Counted from the stretch's first letter, positions 1 to 6,907 are shown. The stretch is 7,243 bases of DNA from an uncultured Lachnospiraceae bacterium (GCA_946538445.1 CAMNGO010000103.1:1-7243); one strand, 5' to 3'. Translations and numbers: made by a program. The notes: generated from the letters alone by a model not told the origin.

Positions 1-182
1 GCCTGCTCTTGCTGACACAATGGTCTGTTCTTACCGTCTTCCACAATCTTTTCCGCCATTTTTAAGGCATAGTCAACGGTGGCCTCGGCCCCTCCGTCCG
101 AGAAGGAGTCCGGTGTCAGGTTCAATATTCCCATGAGATAACTCTTATGATCCAGATCAAAACTGTGTTTGCCTATAATCAT
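1..182 (-). CDS. folP: Dihydropteroate synthase, N-terminal part (runs off left edge)
   Basis: Seen: an open frame from ATG at 182 to the window edge, 60 codons. Residues 16-31 read YLMGILNLTPDSFSDG and closely match the first conserved block of dihydropteroate synthase. This enzyme joins p-aminobenzoate to dihydropterin pyrophosphate in cytoplasmic folate synthesis. A GGAGGAG ribosome site at 193-199 lies 10 nt before the ATG and fixes the start. The start overlaps the end of folC by 26 nt, which implies translational coupling in a folate operon. Odd: residues 32-50 still look like the helix that leads to the usual GADIIDIGGEST block. After residue 50 (VEDG) the sequence becomes KNRPLCQQEQ, which does not match, and no other frame restores the block. 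The last ~32 bases may be foreign DNA, a misassembly or a contig-end error. The identity of the N-terminal part is secure; whether the gene is intact cannot be seen. Confidence 0.85.
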   Translation of the reverse strand, partial: MIIGKHSFDLDHKSYLMGILNLTPDSFSDGGAEATVDYALKMAEKIVEDGKNRPLCQQEQ

Positions 183-1449
183 TATGACGAAACTCCTCCA
201 TGAAAGATAAGGATCCGCACAGAACAAAACAATCTGCATCGCTTTGTTCTGTCCTGGCTCTTTTTACTGCTTCATTTACGTTCTCACAGATGGCCACGGG
301 AACATGGCAGGAAGCCACCGCCTTGGCCAGCTGCCCGGCTTCCAGTCCCCTCTGATTTCGGGGGGTAAACACATAGGCGCCGGCCGCCAGAGGCATCAGA
401 TACTCCAGCATGAGAGTATAATCTTTATCCCGCAACACTCCCATTATATAGATGATCTTTGTATTTGTAAAATGTTTTTGCAGAAAAGCAGCCAGTTTTC
501 TGGCTCCATCAGGGTTGTGGGCCCCATCCATATAGAAGGGGGGATCCTCTGCGATCAATTCCAGGCGTCCCGGCCATCGGGCCTGAGATATTCCTTCTTT
601 TATGTGCTCCATGGCAAGAGAATCCGCTCCTTCCGATTTCCGGATTGAGAGGGCTGCCTCAATGGCATTAAGCGCATTCTCAATCTGATGAAAACCCGGA
701 AGTTTAATATGATATTTCTCCCCGAGATAACAGAAGTCGGAACCTGTCGGAGTCTCAATGACATCGCTTACATCCTCTTTCTTTATCACGATACATTGGG
801 TGCCCGCACTCTCACAGGCTTTTTGGACCACATCATTTACAAGAGGTTCATTGATGGCCAGAATGACGGGAACATTTTTTTTGATGATCCCAGCCTTCTG
901 ACAGGCGATTTCCTCCAAAGTATCCCCAAGAAAAGCCTTATGGTCCTCACTGATGGACGTAAGGATCGTAAGGAAAGGATGTTCTATGACATTTGTGGCA
1001 TCCTGAAGCCCTCCCATCCCGGTCTCGATCAAGGCATAATCTACCTTTTCATCCCGGAAATAAAGCAGGGCAATGGCTGTCTCCGCCTCGAAGATGGTAG
1101 GCGTCTCCCATCCCTTCTCTTTCATCAAAGCAGAAACCTCCTCAATCCTCTGGAAATATGCTTCAAGACGATCCCGGGGGATGAATCTGTCATTAATCTG
1201 AAAGCGTTCCTCGTAGCACAGGACGGTTGGAGAAATATATCTGCCCACTTCATAGCCGGCCTCTTTCAGTATAGCTGCAAGAAATGCCAGGGTAGATCCC
1301 TTTCCGTTCGTTCCCGCCACATGGATGATCTTTTCTTCCCTTTCAGGATGGCCCAGCAGATCCAGCAGGTGCTCCATGGTCTCCAGCCCGGGAACACTGC
1401 CTTTCCTGCTCAGTTTCTCTATGATTTTGTAATAACTGTATTCCTTCAT
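157..1449 (-). CDS. folC: Bifunctional folylpolyglutamate synthase / dihydrofolate synthase
   Basis: FolC adds glutamate to dihydropteroate and to reduced folates in an ATP-dependent, Mur-ligase-like reaction in the cytoplasm. Seen in the 430 residues: the P-loop HVAGTNGKGST (43-53), GMGGLQDATNVI (144-155), the metal- and ATP-site segment SEDHKAFLG (167-175), KAGIIK (185-190, whose lysine matches the carbamylated lysine of the family), WPGRLE (292-297), and DGAHNPDGA (308-316), which opens the C-terminal glutamate-ligase domain with MGVLRDKDY (336-344). Length is normal for the family. The start gives the expected N-terminus ending in a GLETMEHLLDLLG-type segment, but its ribosome site is poor (only GGGA, about 10 nt upstream). 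Odd: residues 72-75 read ISPT where many family members have SPHL after the first domain's second strand. It lies 78 nt after glnN and overlaps folP, so it belongs to a folate gene pair. Whether it also acts on dihydropteroate cannot be proved here, but the adjacent folP favours it. Confidence 0.96.
   Translation of the reverse strand: MKEYSYYKIIEKLSRKGSVPGLETMEHLLDLLGHPEREEKIIHVAGTNGKGSTLAFLAAILKEAGYEVGRYISPTVLCYEERFQINDRFIPRDRLEAYFQRIEEVSALMKEKGWETPTIFEAETAIALLYFRDEKVDYALIETGMGGLQDATNVIEHPFLTILTSISEDHKAFLGDTLEEIACQKAGIIKKNVPVILAINEPLVNDVVQKACESAGTQCIVIKKEDVSDVIETPTGSDFCYLGEKYHIKLPGFHQIENALNAIEAALSIRKSEGADSLAMEHIKEGISQARWPGRLELIAEDPPFYMDGAHNPDGARKLAAFLQKHFTNTKIIYIMGVLRDKDYTLMLEYLMPLAAGAYVFTPRNQRGLEAGQLAKAVASCHVPVAICENVNEAVKRARTEQSDADCFVLCGSLSFMEEFRHNDYRQTQF
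193..199 (-). promoter_or_regulatory. folP ribosome binding site inside folC
   Basis: GGAGGAG on the minus strand lies 10 nt before the folP ATG at 182 and sits within the last codons of folC. It is a much stronger Shine-Dalgarno sequence than that of folC itself. It supports the ATG at 182 as the folP start despite the overlap with folC. Confidence 0.75.
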
Positions 1450-1474
1450 ATATTTCGTGTCCCATCTGCCATAA

Positions 1475-1504
1475 TACCCCGCATATCAGATGATATACGG
1501 GGTA
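1475..1504 (-). terminator. Inverted repeat between glnN and folC, possible weak terminator
   Basis: Two 13-nt arms (1475-1487 and 1492-1504) flank a 4-nt loop. In the minus-strand RNA all 13 positions pair, one of them as a G-U wobble, with four consecutive C-G pairs near the base. The RNA continues UUAUGGCAG, so the U-run expected of an intrinsic terminator is nearly absent. It could be a weak terminator or attenuator of glnN transcription, a stabilising 3' end, or an operator-like palindrome before folC. The structure is directly visible; its role is inference. Confidence 0.45.
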
Positions 1505-1527
1505 AATTCAAAAATTATATGATACTT

Positions 1528-3633
1528 CTACACTTCGAAAATAAGGTCTCCATAGCTGGGGATCGGCCATGCATCTTTTGCCACCAGCATCTCCAGTCTG
1601 TCCGCGGGAGCTCTCAGATCTTCCATCGCGCGGGATACCACATCATGATAATACTTGGCCTGTTCTTCCCCGTCCGGCATCTCCTCAGCCCTGTAGGTTA
1701 CCTGCTCCAGTTTGCCAAGAGCCTGGAACATCTTCTTGAGATTCTCTGTAATGTCCTCAAGAAGTTTACTCTGTACGGAGGTATCCAGGTCACATGCGGC
1801 TTTGATGGAGTTGATCGAGTCCGCAAGGCTGGTCTGGTATTTGATGGTCGCTGGAACAATCTGCTTTTTGGCCATGTCTATCATGGTCAGAGCCTCGATA
1901 TTTGTGGTTTTAGCATAGGTCTCATAAAGGATCTCTGCACGGGAAGTAAGCTCTGTCTGGGTGAAAACCCCATGCTTCTCAAACAATCGGATGGCTTTCT
2001 GCGTCGTGAGAGCAGGAACCGCATCCACCATGCAGGTAATTTCAGGCAGTCCTCTCCTTCTGGCCTTCTCCACCCATGCCTCCGAATATCCGTCTCCATC
2101 GAAAATAATTCTCTTATGGGCAACTAAAGTACTCTTGATCAGGTCGTGCAGAGTCTTCTGGAAATCATCAGCCGACTCAAGAATATCTGCAAACTCTGAT
2201 AAACTATCAGCGACGATCGTATTAAGAATGATGTTAGGATCCGCAATAGATTGGGTGGATCCCACCATACGGAATTCAAATTTATTGCCGGTAAAGGCAA
2301 AGGGTGAGGTTCTGTTGCGGTCTGTGGCATCCATCTCAAAAGTAGGAAGAGAGAGGACTCCTGAATCATACTCCTCCCCATGGATGGAACTGGTGGCCTG
2401 TCCGGATTCAATCAGCTGTTTTACCACATCCTTCAACTGTTCGCCCAAAAAGACGGATATGATAGCCGGAGGTGCTTCATTACCTCCCAGGCGGTGGTCA
2501 TTGCCCGGTACTGCCGAGGAGACCCGCATAAGATCCGCATGGATATCCACTGCTTTTAATATGGCAGCCAGGATCAACAGAAACTGGATATTCTCATGGG
2601 GGCTCTTGCCCGGATTCAGAAGGTTCTCGCCGGTGTCCGTGGACATGGACCAGTTGTTATGCTTGCCGGAACCGTTTATTCCTGCAAATGGTTTTTCATG
2701 GAGAAGGCATCTGAGTCCCATCTCCTCCGCCACCCTCTGGGCAGTCTCCATCACAAGCTGATTGTGATCCGTGGCTATGTTATTCTGATCATAGATCGGG
2801 GCCAGTTCATGCTGGGCCGGGGCTGCCTCATTGTGCTGTGTCTTGGCAGAGATACCCAGCTTCCATAATTCCTGGTTAAAACGGTCCATAAACTGCAGGA
2901 CTTTCTCCGGGATGGTACCAAAATAATGGTCATCCAGCTCCTGCCCCTTTGGAGGCATGGCTCCAAACAGGGTCCTGCCTGTAAAGATCAGGTCTTTTCT
3001 CTTTAAAAATTTGTCTTTGTCAACAAGGAAATATTCCTGTTCCGGTCCGACATAAGTGGTAACATGCTTCACATCTTTCTTGCCAAAGAGGTGCATGATC
3101 CGGGTTGCCTGGATATCGAGGGCCTGCATGGAACGAAGCAGAGGCGTTTTCTTATCCAAGGCTTCTCCTTTATAGGAACAAAAGGCAGTCGGAATACAAA
3201 GAATCGTGGAATGCGGTGTCTCTTTTATAAAAGCCGGGGAAGTGCAGTCCCATGCAGTATAACCCCTGGCTTCAAAGGTTGCTCTCAGTCCTCCGGACGG
3301 GAAAGAAGACGCATCAGGTTCCCCCTTGATCAGCTCTTTCCCGGAAAAGCGCAGTAAAGTAGTACCATCCGGCTGGGGGTCGATAAAGGCATCATGTTTT
3401 TCTGCAGTGATACCGGTCAGTGGTTGGAACCAATGGGTAAAATGGGTCGCTCCTTTTTCAATGGCCCATTCCTTCATCTCATGAGCCACGATATCGGCCA
3501 CTTCCGGATCCAGTTCAGCTCCGGCTTCAATCGCTGCTCTCATTTTCTTATAGGCGGATTTGGGCAGTCGCTCTTTCATCACGGCGTCATTAAATACGTT
3601 GCACCCAAATATCTCCCGAACACTTGTTTTCAT
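1528..3633 (-). CDS. glnN: Glutamine synthetase, type III
   Basis: The enzyme condenses ammonia and glutamate to glutamine using ATP and is the entry point for nitrogen assimilation. At 701 residues it is far longer than type I (~440-470) and fits GSIII, a family best known from Bacteroides and rumen Firmicutes. Seen: the GSIII N-terminal segment with HFTHWFQPLTGITAEKHDAF (64-83), GPEQEYF (196-202) with metal-binding glutamates, the NEAAPAQHE segment (268-276), NGSGKHNNWS (320-329), GNEAPPAI (384-391) and FRMVGS (454-459), followed by the long helical C-terminal region typical of GSIII. No disrupted motif is visible. The ATG at 3633 has GAAAGGG 10 nt upstream (3644-3650). It has its own extended -10 promoter just after the glyQS terminator, so it is probably expressed independently, possibly reading on into folC. 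The type I adenylylation system does not apply to this family. No regulator gene is adjacent. Confidence 0.97.
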   Translation of the reverse strand: MKTSVREIFGCNVFNDAVMKERLPKSAYKKMRAAIEAGAELDPEVADIVAHEMKEWAIEKGATHFTHWFQPLTGITAEKHDAFIDPQPDGTTLLRFSGKELIKGEPDASSFPSGGLRATFEARGYTAWDCTSPAFIKETPHSTILCIPTAFCSYKGEALDKKTPLLRSMQALDIQATRIMHLFGKKDVKHVTTYVGPEQEYFLVDKDKFLKRKDLIFTGRTLFGAMPPKGQELDDHYFGTIPEKVLQFMDRFNQELWKLGISAKTQHNEAAPAQHELAPIYDQNNIATDHNQLVMETAQRVAEEMGLRCLLHEKPFAGINGSGKHNNWSMSTDTGENLLNPGKSPHENIQFLLILAAILKAVDIHADLMRVSSAVPGNDHRLGGNEAPPAIISVFLGEQLKDVVKQLIESGQATSSIHGEEYDSGVLSLPTFEMDATDRNRTSPFAFTGNKFEFRMVGSTQSIADPNIILNTIVADSLSEFADILESADDFQKTLHDLIKSTLVAHKRIIFDGDGYSEAWVEKARRRGLPEITCMVDAVPALTTQKAIRLFEKHGVFTQTELTSRAEILYETYAKTTNIEALTMIDMAKKQIVPATIKYQTSLADSINSIKAACDLDTSVQSKLLEDITENLKKMFQALGKLEQVTYRAEEMPDGEEQAKYYHDVVSRAMEDLRAPADRLEMLVAKDAWPIPSYGDLIFEV

Positions 3634-3676
3634 ATCTCATCAGCCCTTTCTTTGGCGGGATGTTTCCGTGAATTCT

Positions 3677-3685
3677 ATTATACCA
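3677..3685 (-). promoter_or_regulatory. glnN promoter, extended -10
   Basis: On the minus strand a perfect TATAAT (3677-3682) is preceded by TGG (3683-3685), giving the extended -10 pattern TGnTATAAT. No good -35 lies 17 nt upstream; that position falls in the T-run of the preceding terminator. Extended -10 promoters can work without a good -35. Transcription would start near 3670, leaving a leader of about 37 nt that has no room for a large riboswitch. Confidence 0.65.
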
Positions 3686-3701
3686 AGTCATCAACTCATT
3701 T

Positions 3702-3741
3702 AAAAAAGCGCCCTAGAATCCTAGGGTTCCGGGACGCTTTT
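3702..3741 (-). terminator. Intrinsic terminator of glyQS
   Basis: In the minus-strand RNA, AAAAGCG (3735-3741) pairs with CGCUUUU (3704-3710). An inner stem CCCUAG/CUAGGG with loop GAUU stacks on it, with an unpaired 8-nt stretch on the 5' side. An alternative pairing uses CCC with GGG across a single bulge. The RNA ends in six U residues before AAAUGAG. It begins 17 nt after the glyQS stop codon and ends before the glnN promoter, insulating the two genes. Confidence 0.85.
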
Positions 3742-3758
3742 ATCTTATTATCATGAGA

Positions 3759-5147
3759 TTAATAAGCAAATTTCTCTTCAAAATATGCTTTCAGATCCTC
3801 AATCTTAATTCTCTCCTGCTCCATGGTGTCGCGGTCACGCACTGTGACAGAACCATCTTCCACAGAGTCAAAATCATAGGTGATACAATATGGAGTTCCT
3901 ATCTCGTCCTGACGGCGGTAACGTTTTCCGATATTACCACGATCATCGTATTCACAGTTATAAATCTTGCAAAGATCCTGGTAGATCTTCTCAGCACCTT
4001 CACCCAATTTCTTGGATAGAGGAAGGACACCGATTTTAACCGGGGCAATGGCAGGATGGAAGTGCATTACAGTACGCACATCGCCATCTTTGATCTCCTC
4101 TTCGTCATAGGCGGCGCAGAGGAATGCAAGGGTAACACGATCAGCTCCCAGGGAAGGTTCAATAACATAAGGGATGTATTTTCTCTTCTCCTCATCATCA
4201 AAATATGCCATATCCTCACCGGAAACATTCTGATGACAGGTCAGGTCATAATCCGTTCTGTCGGCGATTCCCCAGAGTTCACCCCAACCAAATGGGAATA
4301 AGAATTCGATATCGGAAGTGGCTTTGGAGTAGAAGGACAGCTCTTCCGGCTCATGGTCACGGATTCTCATCTCATCCTCTTTGATACCCAGGGTCTTTAA
4401 CCAGTTAACACAGTAATCTTTCCAGTAGGCAAACCACTCCAGATCTGTGTCAGGTTTGCAGAAGAATTCCAGTTCCATCTGCTCAAACTCACGGGTACGG
4501 AAAGTAAAGTTTCCGGGAGTGATCTCGTTACGGAAAGATTTACCGATCTGACCGATACCAAAAGGTACTTTCTTGCGGGAGGTTCTTTGCACATTCTTGA
4601 AGTTTACAAAGATTCCCTGTGCGGTCTCGGGGCGGAGATAAACCGTATTCTTGGCATCCTCCGTCACTCCCTGGAAGGTCTTGAACATAAGATTGAACTG
4701 ACGGATATCTGTGAAGTTATGTTTCCCACAGCTTGGGCATGGCACATTATGATCCTCGATAAACTTCTTCATATCCTCCTGGGACAAAGCATCTACAGAG
4801 CAACCAAGGTCAATGCCATTCTCCTGGGCATAATCTTCGATCAGTTTATCGGCACGGAAACGCTCTTTACACTCTTTACAATCCATCAGAGGATCAGAAA
4901 AACCACCGAGATGTCCTGAAGCTACCCAGGTCTGGGGGTTCATCAGGATGGCGCAGTCCACTCCTACATTATATGGGCTCTCCTGTATGAATTTCTTCCA
5001 CCAGGCTTTCTTCACGTTATTCTTTAATTCCACACCGAGATTACCGTAATCCCATGTGTTGGCAAGACCGCCGTATATCTCGGAACCCTGATATACAAAT
5101 CCCCTTGCCTTTGAAACAGCGATGATTTTTTCCATTGTTTTTTCCAT
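3759..5147 (-). CDS. glyQS: Glycyl-tRNA synthetase, single-chain alpha2 type
   Basis: This class II aminoacyl-tRNA synthetase charges tRNA-Gly in the cytoplasm. The 462-residue chain is the homodimeric kind also found in archaea and eukaryotes, not the two-subunit GlyQ/GlyS kind. Seen: the N-terminal segment GFVYQGSEIYGGLANTWDYG (16-35) of the catalytic core, RPETAQGIF (172-180), class II motif 2 from FRNEI (205-209) through FRTREFEQMELEFF (216-229), motif 3 around EPSLGADR (330-337), and a C-terminal anticodon-binding domain from about HPAIAPVKIGVLPLS (364-378). Two cysteine pairs, C90/C93 and C137/C140, look like a zinc ribbon in the insertion between catalytic segments. Start: ATG at 5147 has GAGG 9 nt upstream; the in-frame ATG four codons later has no ribosome site. 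It lies directly after recO, with its own promoter and terminator. The same gene is also annotated glyS in many genomes. Confidence 0.97.
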   Translation of the reverse strand: MEKTMEKIIAVSKARGFVYQGSEIYGGLANTWDYGNLGVELKNNVKKAWWKKFIQESPYNVGVDCAILMNPQTWVASGHLGGFSDPLMDCKECKERFRADKLIEDYAQENGIDLGCSVDALSQEDMKKFIEDHNVPCPSCGKHNFTDIRQFNLMFKTFQGVTEDAKNTVYLRPETAQGIFVNFKNVQRTSRKKVPFGIGQIGKSFRNEITPGNFTFRTREFEQMELEFFCKPDTDLEWFAYWKDYCVNWLKTLGIKEDEMRIRDHEPEELSFYSKATSDIEFLFPFGWGELWGIADRTDYDLTCHQNVSGEDMAYFDDEEKRKYIPYVIEPSLGADRVTLAFLCAAYDEEEIKDGDVRTVMHFHPAIAPVKIGVLPLSKKLGEGAEKIYQDLCKIYNCEYDDRGNIGKRYRRQDEIGTPYCITYDFDSVEDGSVTVRDRDTMEQERIKIEDLKAYFEEKFAY

Positions 5148-5189
5148 GACGATGTACCTCTATTCTTTCTATTTATCAACATAGATATA

Positions 5190-5218
5190 ATTCTACAAAA
5201 GAAACTATTACATTTCAA
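5190..5218 (-). promoter_or_regulatory. glyQS promoter
   Basis: On the minus strand, TTGAAA (5213-5218) and TAGAAT (5190-5195) are separated by exactly 17 nt, a strong match to the housekeeping sigma consensus. The -35 lies 7 nt after the recO stop codon. The predicted start near 5183 leaves a leader of about 35 nt, too short for a T-box. No hairpin terminator is visible between recO and this promoter, so read-through from the era-recO block may add to glyQS expression. Confidence 0.75.
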
Positions 5219-5225
5219 GAGTTTT

Positions 5226-5963
5226 TTAAACCATTTCCAGCATCTGCTCTGACCGGAAGCGGTGTTCCACATGAGTTTTAAAAAACCGTTTCACGATCCA
5301 TTCAAACTCCAGGAAGATCTCATCCTTCAGGGTGAAGGAGTAGATTTCATTGATGCGGCAGCTGGCGAGGAACTGCAATACATATAATACCTGGGGGTCG
5401 ATCTCTCTCCCGGAAGCAAGCTGTCTGCAGTCATGGCAGATGACTCCTCCCTCCTCAAAAGAAAAATACTGAAGCTTCTCTGTTTTGCCACAATGGACAC
5501 AGAAGAAGCTCTGGATACCCATCCCGTGACATTGCAGGATCTTTAATTCGAAGATTCTGCGAATCAATGGATAGGGAAGCAGTTTTTTCCCCAGTGCCAG
5601 GAAGGTCAGATACAGAAGATTCAGGATATCTTTCTCTTCCTGCCCTTCCATGGTAAAATAGGAAGCCAGTTCGCAGAAATAACTGCTGTAGCAGATACTT
5701 TCAAAACTCTCCCGCAGGTTGGTGAAAGACATGTGGATCTCCGCAGAATTAAGGTATTTCATGACCCTTCCTTCCGCGATGACAAACTCTCCATAAACAT
5801 ACTCATTGGACGCAGCGAACAGTGGATGGCTGGTTCTGCGGCATCCCCTGGATACCACCTGGATCTTTCCGCGCTCTTTGGTTAGGATCGTAAGGTTCTT
5901 ATCATTCTCTCCCAGGGGGTACACGGACAGAACGATCCCGCTCACTTTCAAGATATTACTCAT
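5226..5963 (-). CDS. recO: DNA repair protein RecO
   Basis: RecO is a cytoplasmic recombination mediator that anneals single strands and, with RecR, loads RecA onto SSB-coated DNA. Residue numbers here count from the upstream GTG at 5969; subtract two for the preferred start. Seen: an N-terminal OB-fold segment (about 5-80) with the family pattern GIVLSVYPLGENDKNLTILT (11-30) and KIQVVSRGCRR (35-45), a helical middle, and a four-cysteine zinc-finger motif CVHC...CHDC (C157, C160, C178, C181). Length is usual for the family. Start choice: the longest frame opens with GTG at 5969, but GGAAAGG (5972-5978) is 8 nt before the ATG at 5963 and only 2 nt before the GTG. The ATG (MSNILKVSG, 245 residues) is therefore preferred. 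It lies 18 nt after era, in the conserved era-recO order, and almost certainly shares its transcript. Confidence 0.95.
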   Translation of the reverse strand: MSNILKVSGIVLSVYPLGENDKNLTILTKERGKIQVVSRGCRRTSHPLFAASNEYVYGEFVIAEGRVMKYLNSAEIHMSFTNLRESFESICYSSYFCELASYFTMEGQEEKDILNLLYLTFLALGKKLLPYPLIRRIFELKILQCHGMGIQSFFCVHCGKTEKLQYFSFEEGGVICHDCRQLASGREIDPQVLYVLQFLASCRINEIYSFTLKDEIFLEFEWIVKRFFKTHVEHRFRSEQMLEMV

Positions 5964-5971
5964 ATCCACTG

Positions 5972-5978
5972 CCTTTCC
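5972..5978 (-). promoter_or_regulatory. recO ribosome binding site that decides the start
   Basis: GGAAAGG on the minus strand sits 8 nt before the ATG at 5963 but only 2 nt before the upstream in-frame GTG at 5969. The spacing favours the ATG. Confidence 0.65.
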
Positions 5979-5981
5979 GGA

Positions 5982-6890
5982 TCACAGGAGATCTTTCTTA
6001 TTATACCCGTAATTCTTCAGCAAAAGATCGCTGTCACGCCAATCTTTTCTCACTTTCACCCAGAGCTTCAGATTCACCTTCATATCCAGAAGATTCTCCA
6101 TCTCTCTGCGGGCTTTTGTGCCGATTTCCTTGATCATGGATCCCTGCTTTCCTATAATGATTGCTTTGTGGGTATCCCTCTCACAGATGATTACCGCATC
6201 GATATCAACGATATCTCCCTTCTTGCGGGTTTTCATGCGTTCCACCACAACGGCAATCCCATGGGGTATCTCCTGGTCGAGCAAGCGGAGGGCTTTCTCC
6301 CGGATCAGTTCGGCTACGATCTGTCTCTCAGGCTGATCGGTCACAGTATCTTTGTCATAAAACATGGGGCCTTCCGGCAGATACCGGAAGATGGTCTCTA
6401 CCAGGTCAGGGGTGTTGGTTCCCTTCAGCGCACTTACCGGAATAATCTCCGCAAAATCATACTGATCTTTGTAAGTGCTGATTGCCTTCAGGACTTCTTC
6501 TCCTCCCACGGTATCAGTCTTGTTGATCACAAGAAAAACCGGCGTCTTGACATTTTTCAGTTTCTCTATGATGTATTGTTCCCCACCACCGATATAAGTT
6601 GTGGGTTCCACGAGCCACAGGATAAGATCCACCTCATTCAAGGTTCTTTCCGCCGCAGTCAGCATGTAATCTCCCAGCTTGTTCTTGGCACGGTTAATAC
6701 CCGGTGTATCCAGGAAGATGATCTGCCCCTGTTCCTCTGTCAATACAGTCTGTATACGATTTCTGGTGGTTTGTGCCTTTTTGGAAGTAATGGCAATCTT
6801 CTGGCCGATCAAATGGTTCATCAGTGTTGACTTACCCACATTCGGTCGTCCAATGATGGTCACAAAACCGGATTTAAATGTATCTTTCAT
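5982..6890 (-). CDS. era: GTPase Era, 16S rRNA / 30S assembly factor
   Basis: Era binds GTP and the 3' end of 16S rRNA and takes part in 30S subunit maturation, at the ribosome and partly at the membrane. Numbering from the longest start (ATG at 6905), seen: G1 GRPNVGKST (19-27), switch I with TTRNR (46-50), G3 DTPG (66-69), G4 NKTD (128-131), G5 SAL (158-160), then a C-terminal KH RNA-binding domain with IIIGKQGSMIKEIG (249-262). All key residues are present. Start choice: the ATG at 6905 is 2 nt after the previous gene's stop and lacks a ribosome site. The ATG five codons later (6890) has GGAG 9 nt upstream and gives MKDTFKSGFVTIIGRPN, in line with the N-terminus of Bacillus Era. I therefore place the start at 6890 (302 residues). 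It is followed 18 nt later by recO. Confidence 0.96.
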   Translation of the reverse strand: MKDTFKSGFVTIIGRPNVGKSTLMNHLIGQKIAITSKKAQTTRNRIQTVLTEEQGQIIFLDTPGINRAKNKLGDYMLTAAERTLNEVDLILWLVEPTTYIGGGEQYIIEKLKNVKTPVFLVINKTDTVGGEEVLKAISTYKDQYDFAEIIPVSALKGTNTPDLVETIFRYLPEGPMFYDKDTVTDQPERQIVAELIREKALRLLDQEIPHGIAVVVERMKTRKKGDIVDIDAVIICERDTHKAIIIGKQGSMIKEIGTKARREMENLLDMKVNLKLWVKVRKDWRDSDLLLKNYGYNKKDLL

Positions 6891-6899
6891 CAATTCTAT

Positions 6900-6903
6900 C
6901 TCC
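6900..6903 (-). promoter_or_regulatory. era ribosome binding site that decides the start
   Basis: GGAG on the minus strand lies 9 nt before the ATG at 6890. It overlaps the alternative ATG at 6905, which itself has only AACCTTAGCTGAAT before it. This supports translation from 6890. Confidence 0.6.
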
Positions 6904-6907
6904 ATAT

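Noticed and set aside
1483..1511. A possible folC promoter (TTGAAT with TGATAT, 17-nt spacer) within the inverted repeat
   Set aside because: The -10 matches only three of six consensus bases and overlaps the hairpin loop. It is not strong enough to list.
688..2127. A 479-codon open frame on the plus strand across folC, the gap and glnN
   Set aside because: Its codons are exactly in register with the minus-strand codons of both genes. It stays open because folC and glnN avoid TTA, CTA and TCA codons there and the 78-nt gap happens to preserve the frame. The protein shows no recognisable domain.
1961..2761. A 266-codon open frame on the plus strand opposite glnN
   Set aside because: It lies wholly inside a well-conserved type III glutamine synthetase and shows no domain or clear ribosome site.
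6168..6830. A 220-codon open frame on the plus strand opposite era
   Set aside because: It is also in codon register with era, which carries every G motif and the KH motif. The antisense protein has no family features.
6891..6905. Longer era start (ATG at 6905)
   Set aside because: It has no ribosome site and adds five residues ahead of the usual Era N-terminus. The ATG at 6890 has GGAG at good spacing.
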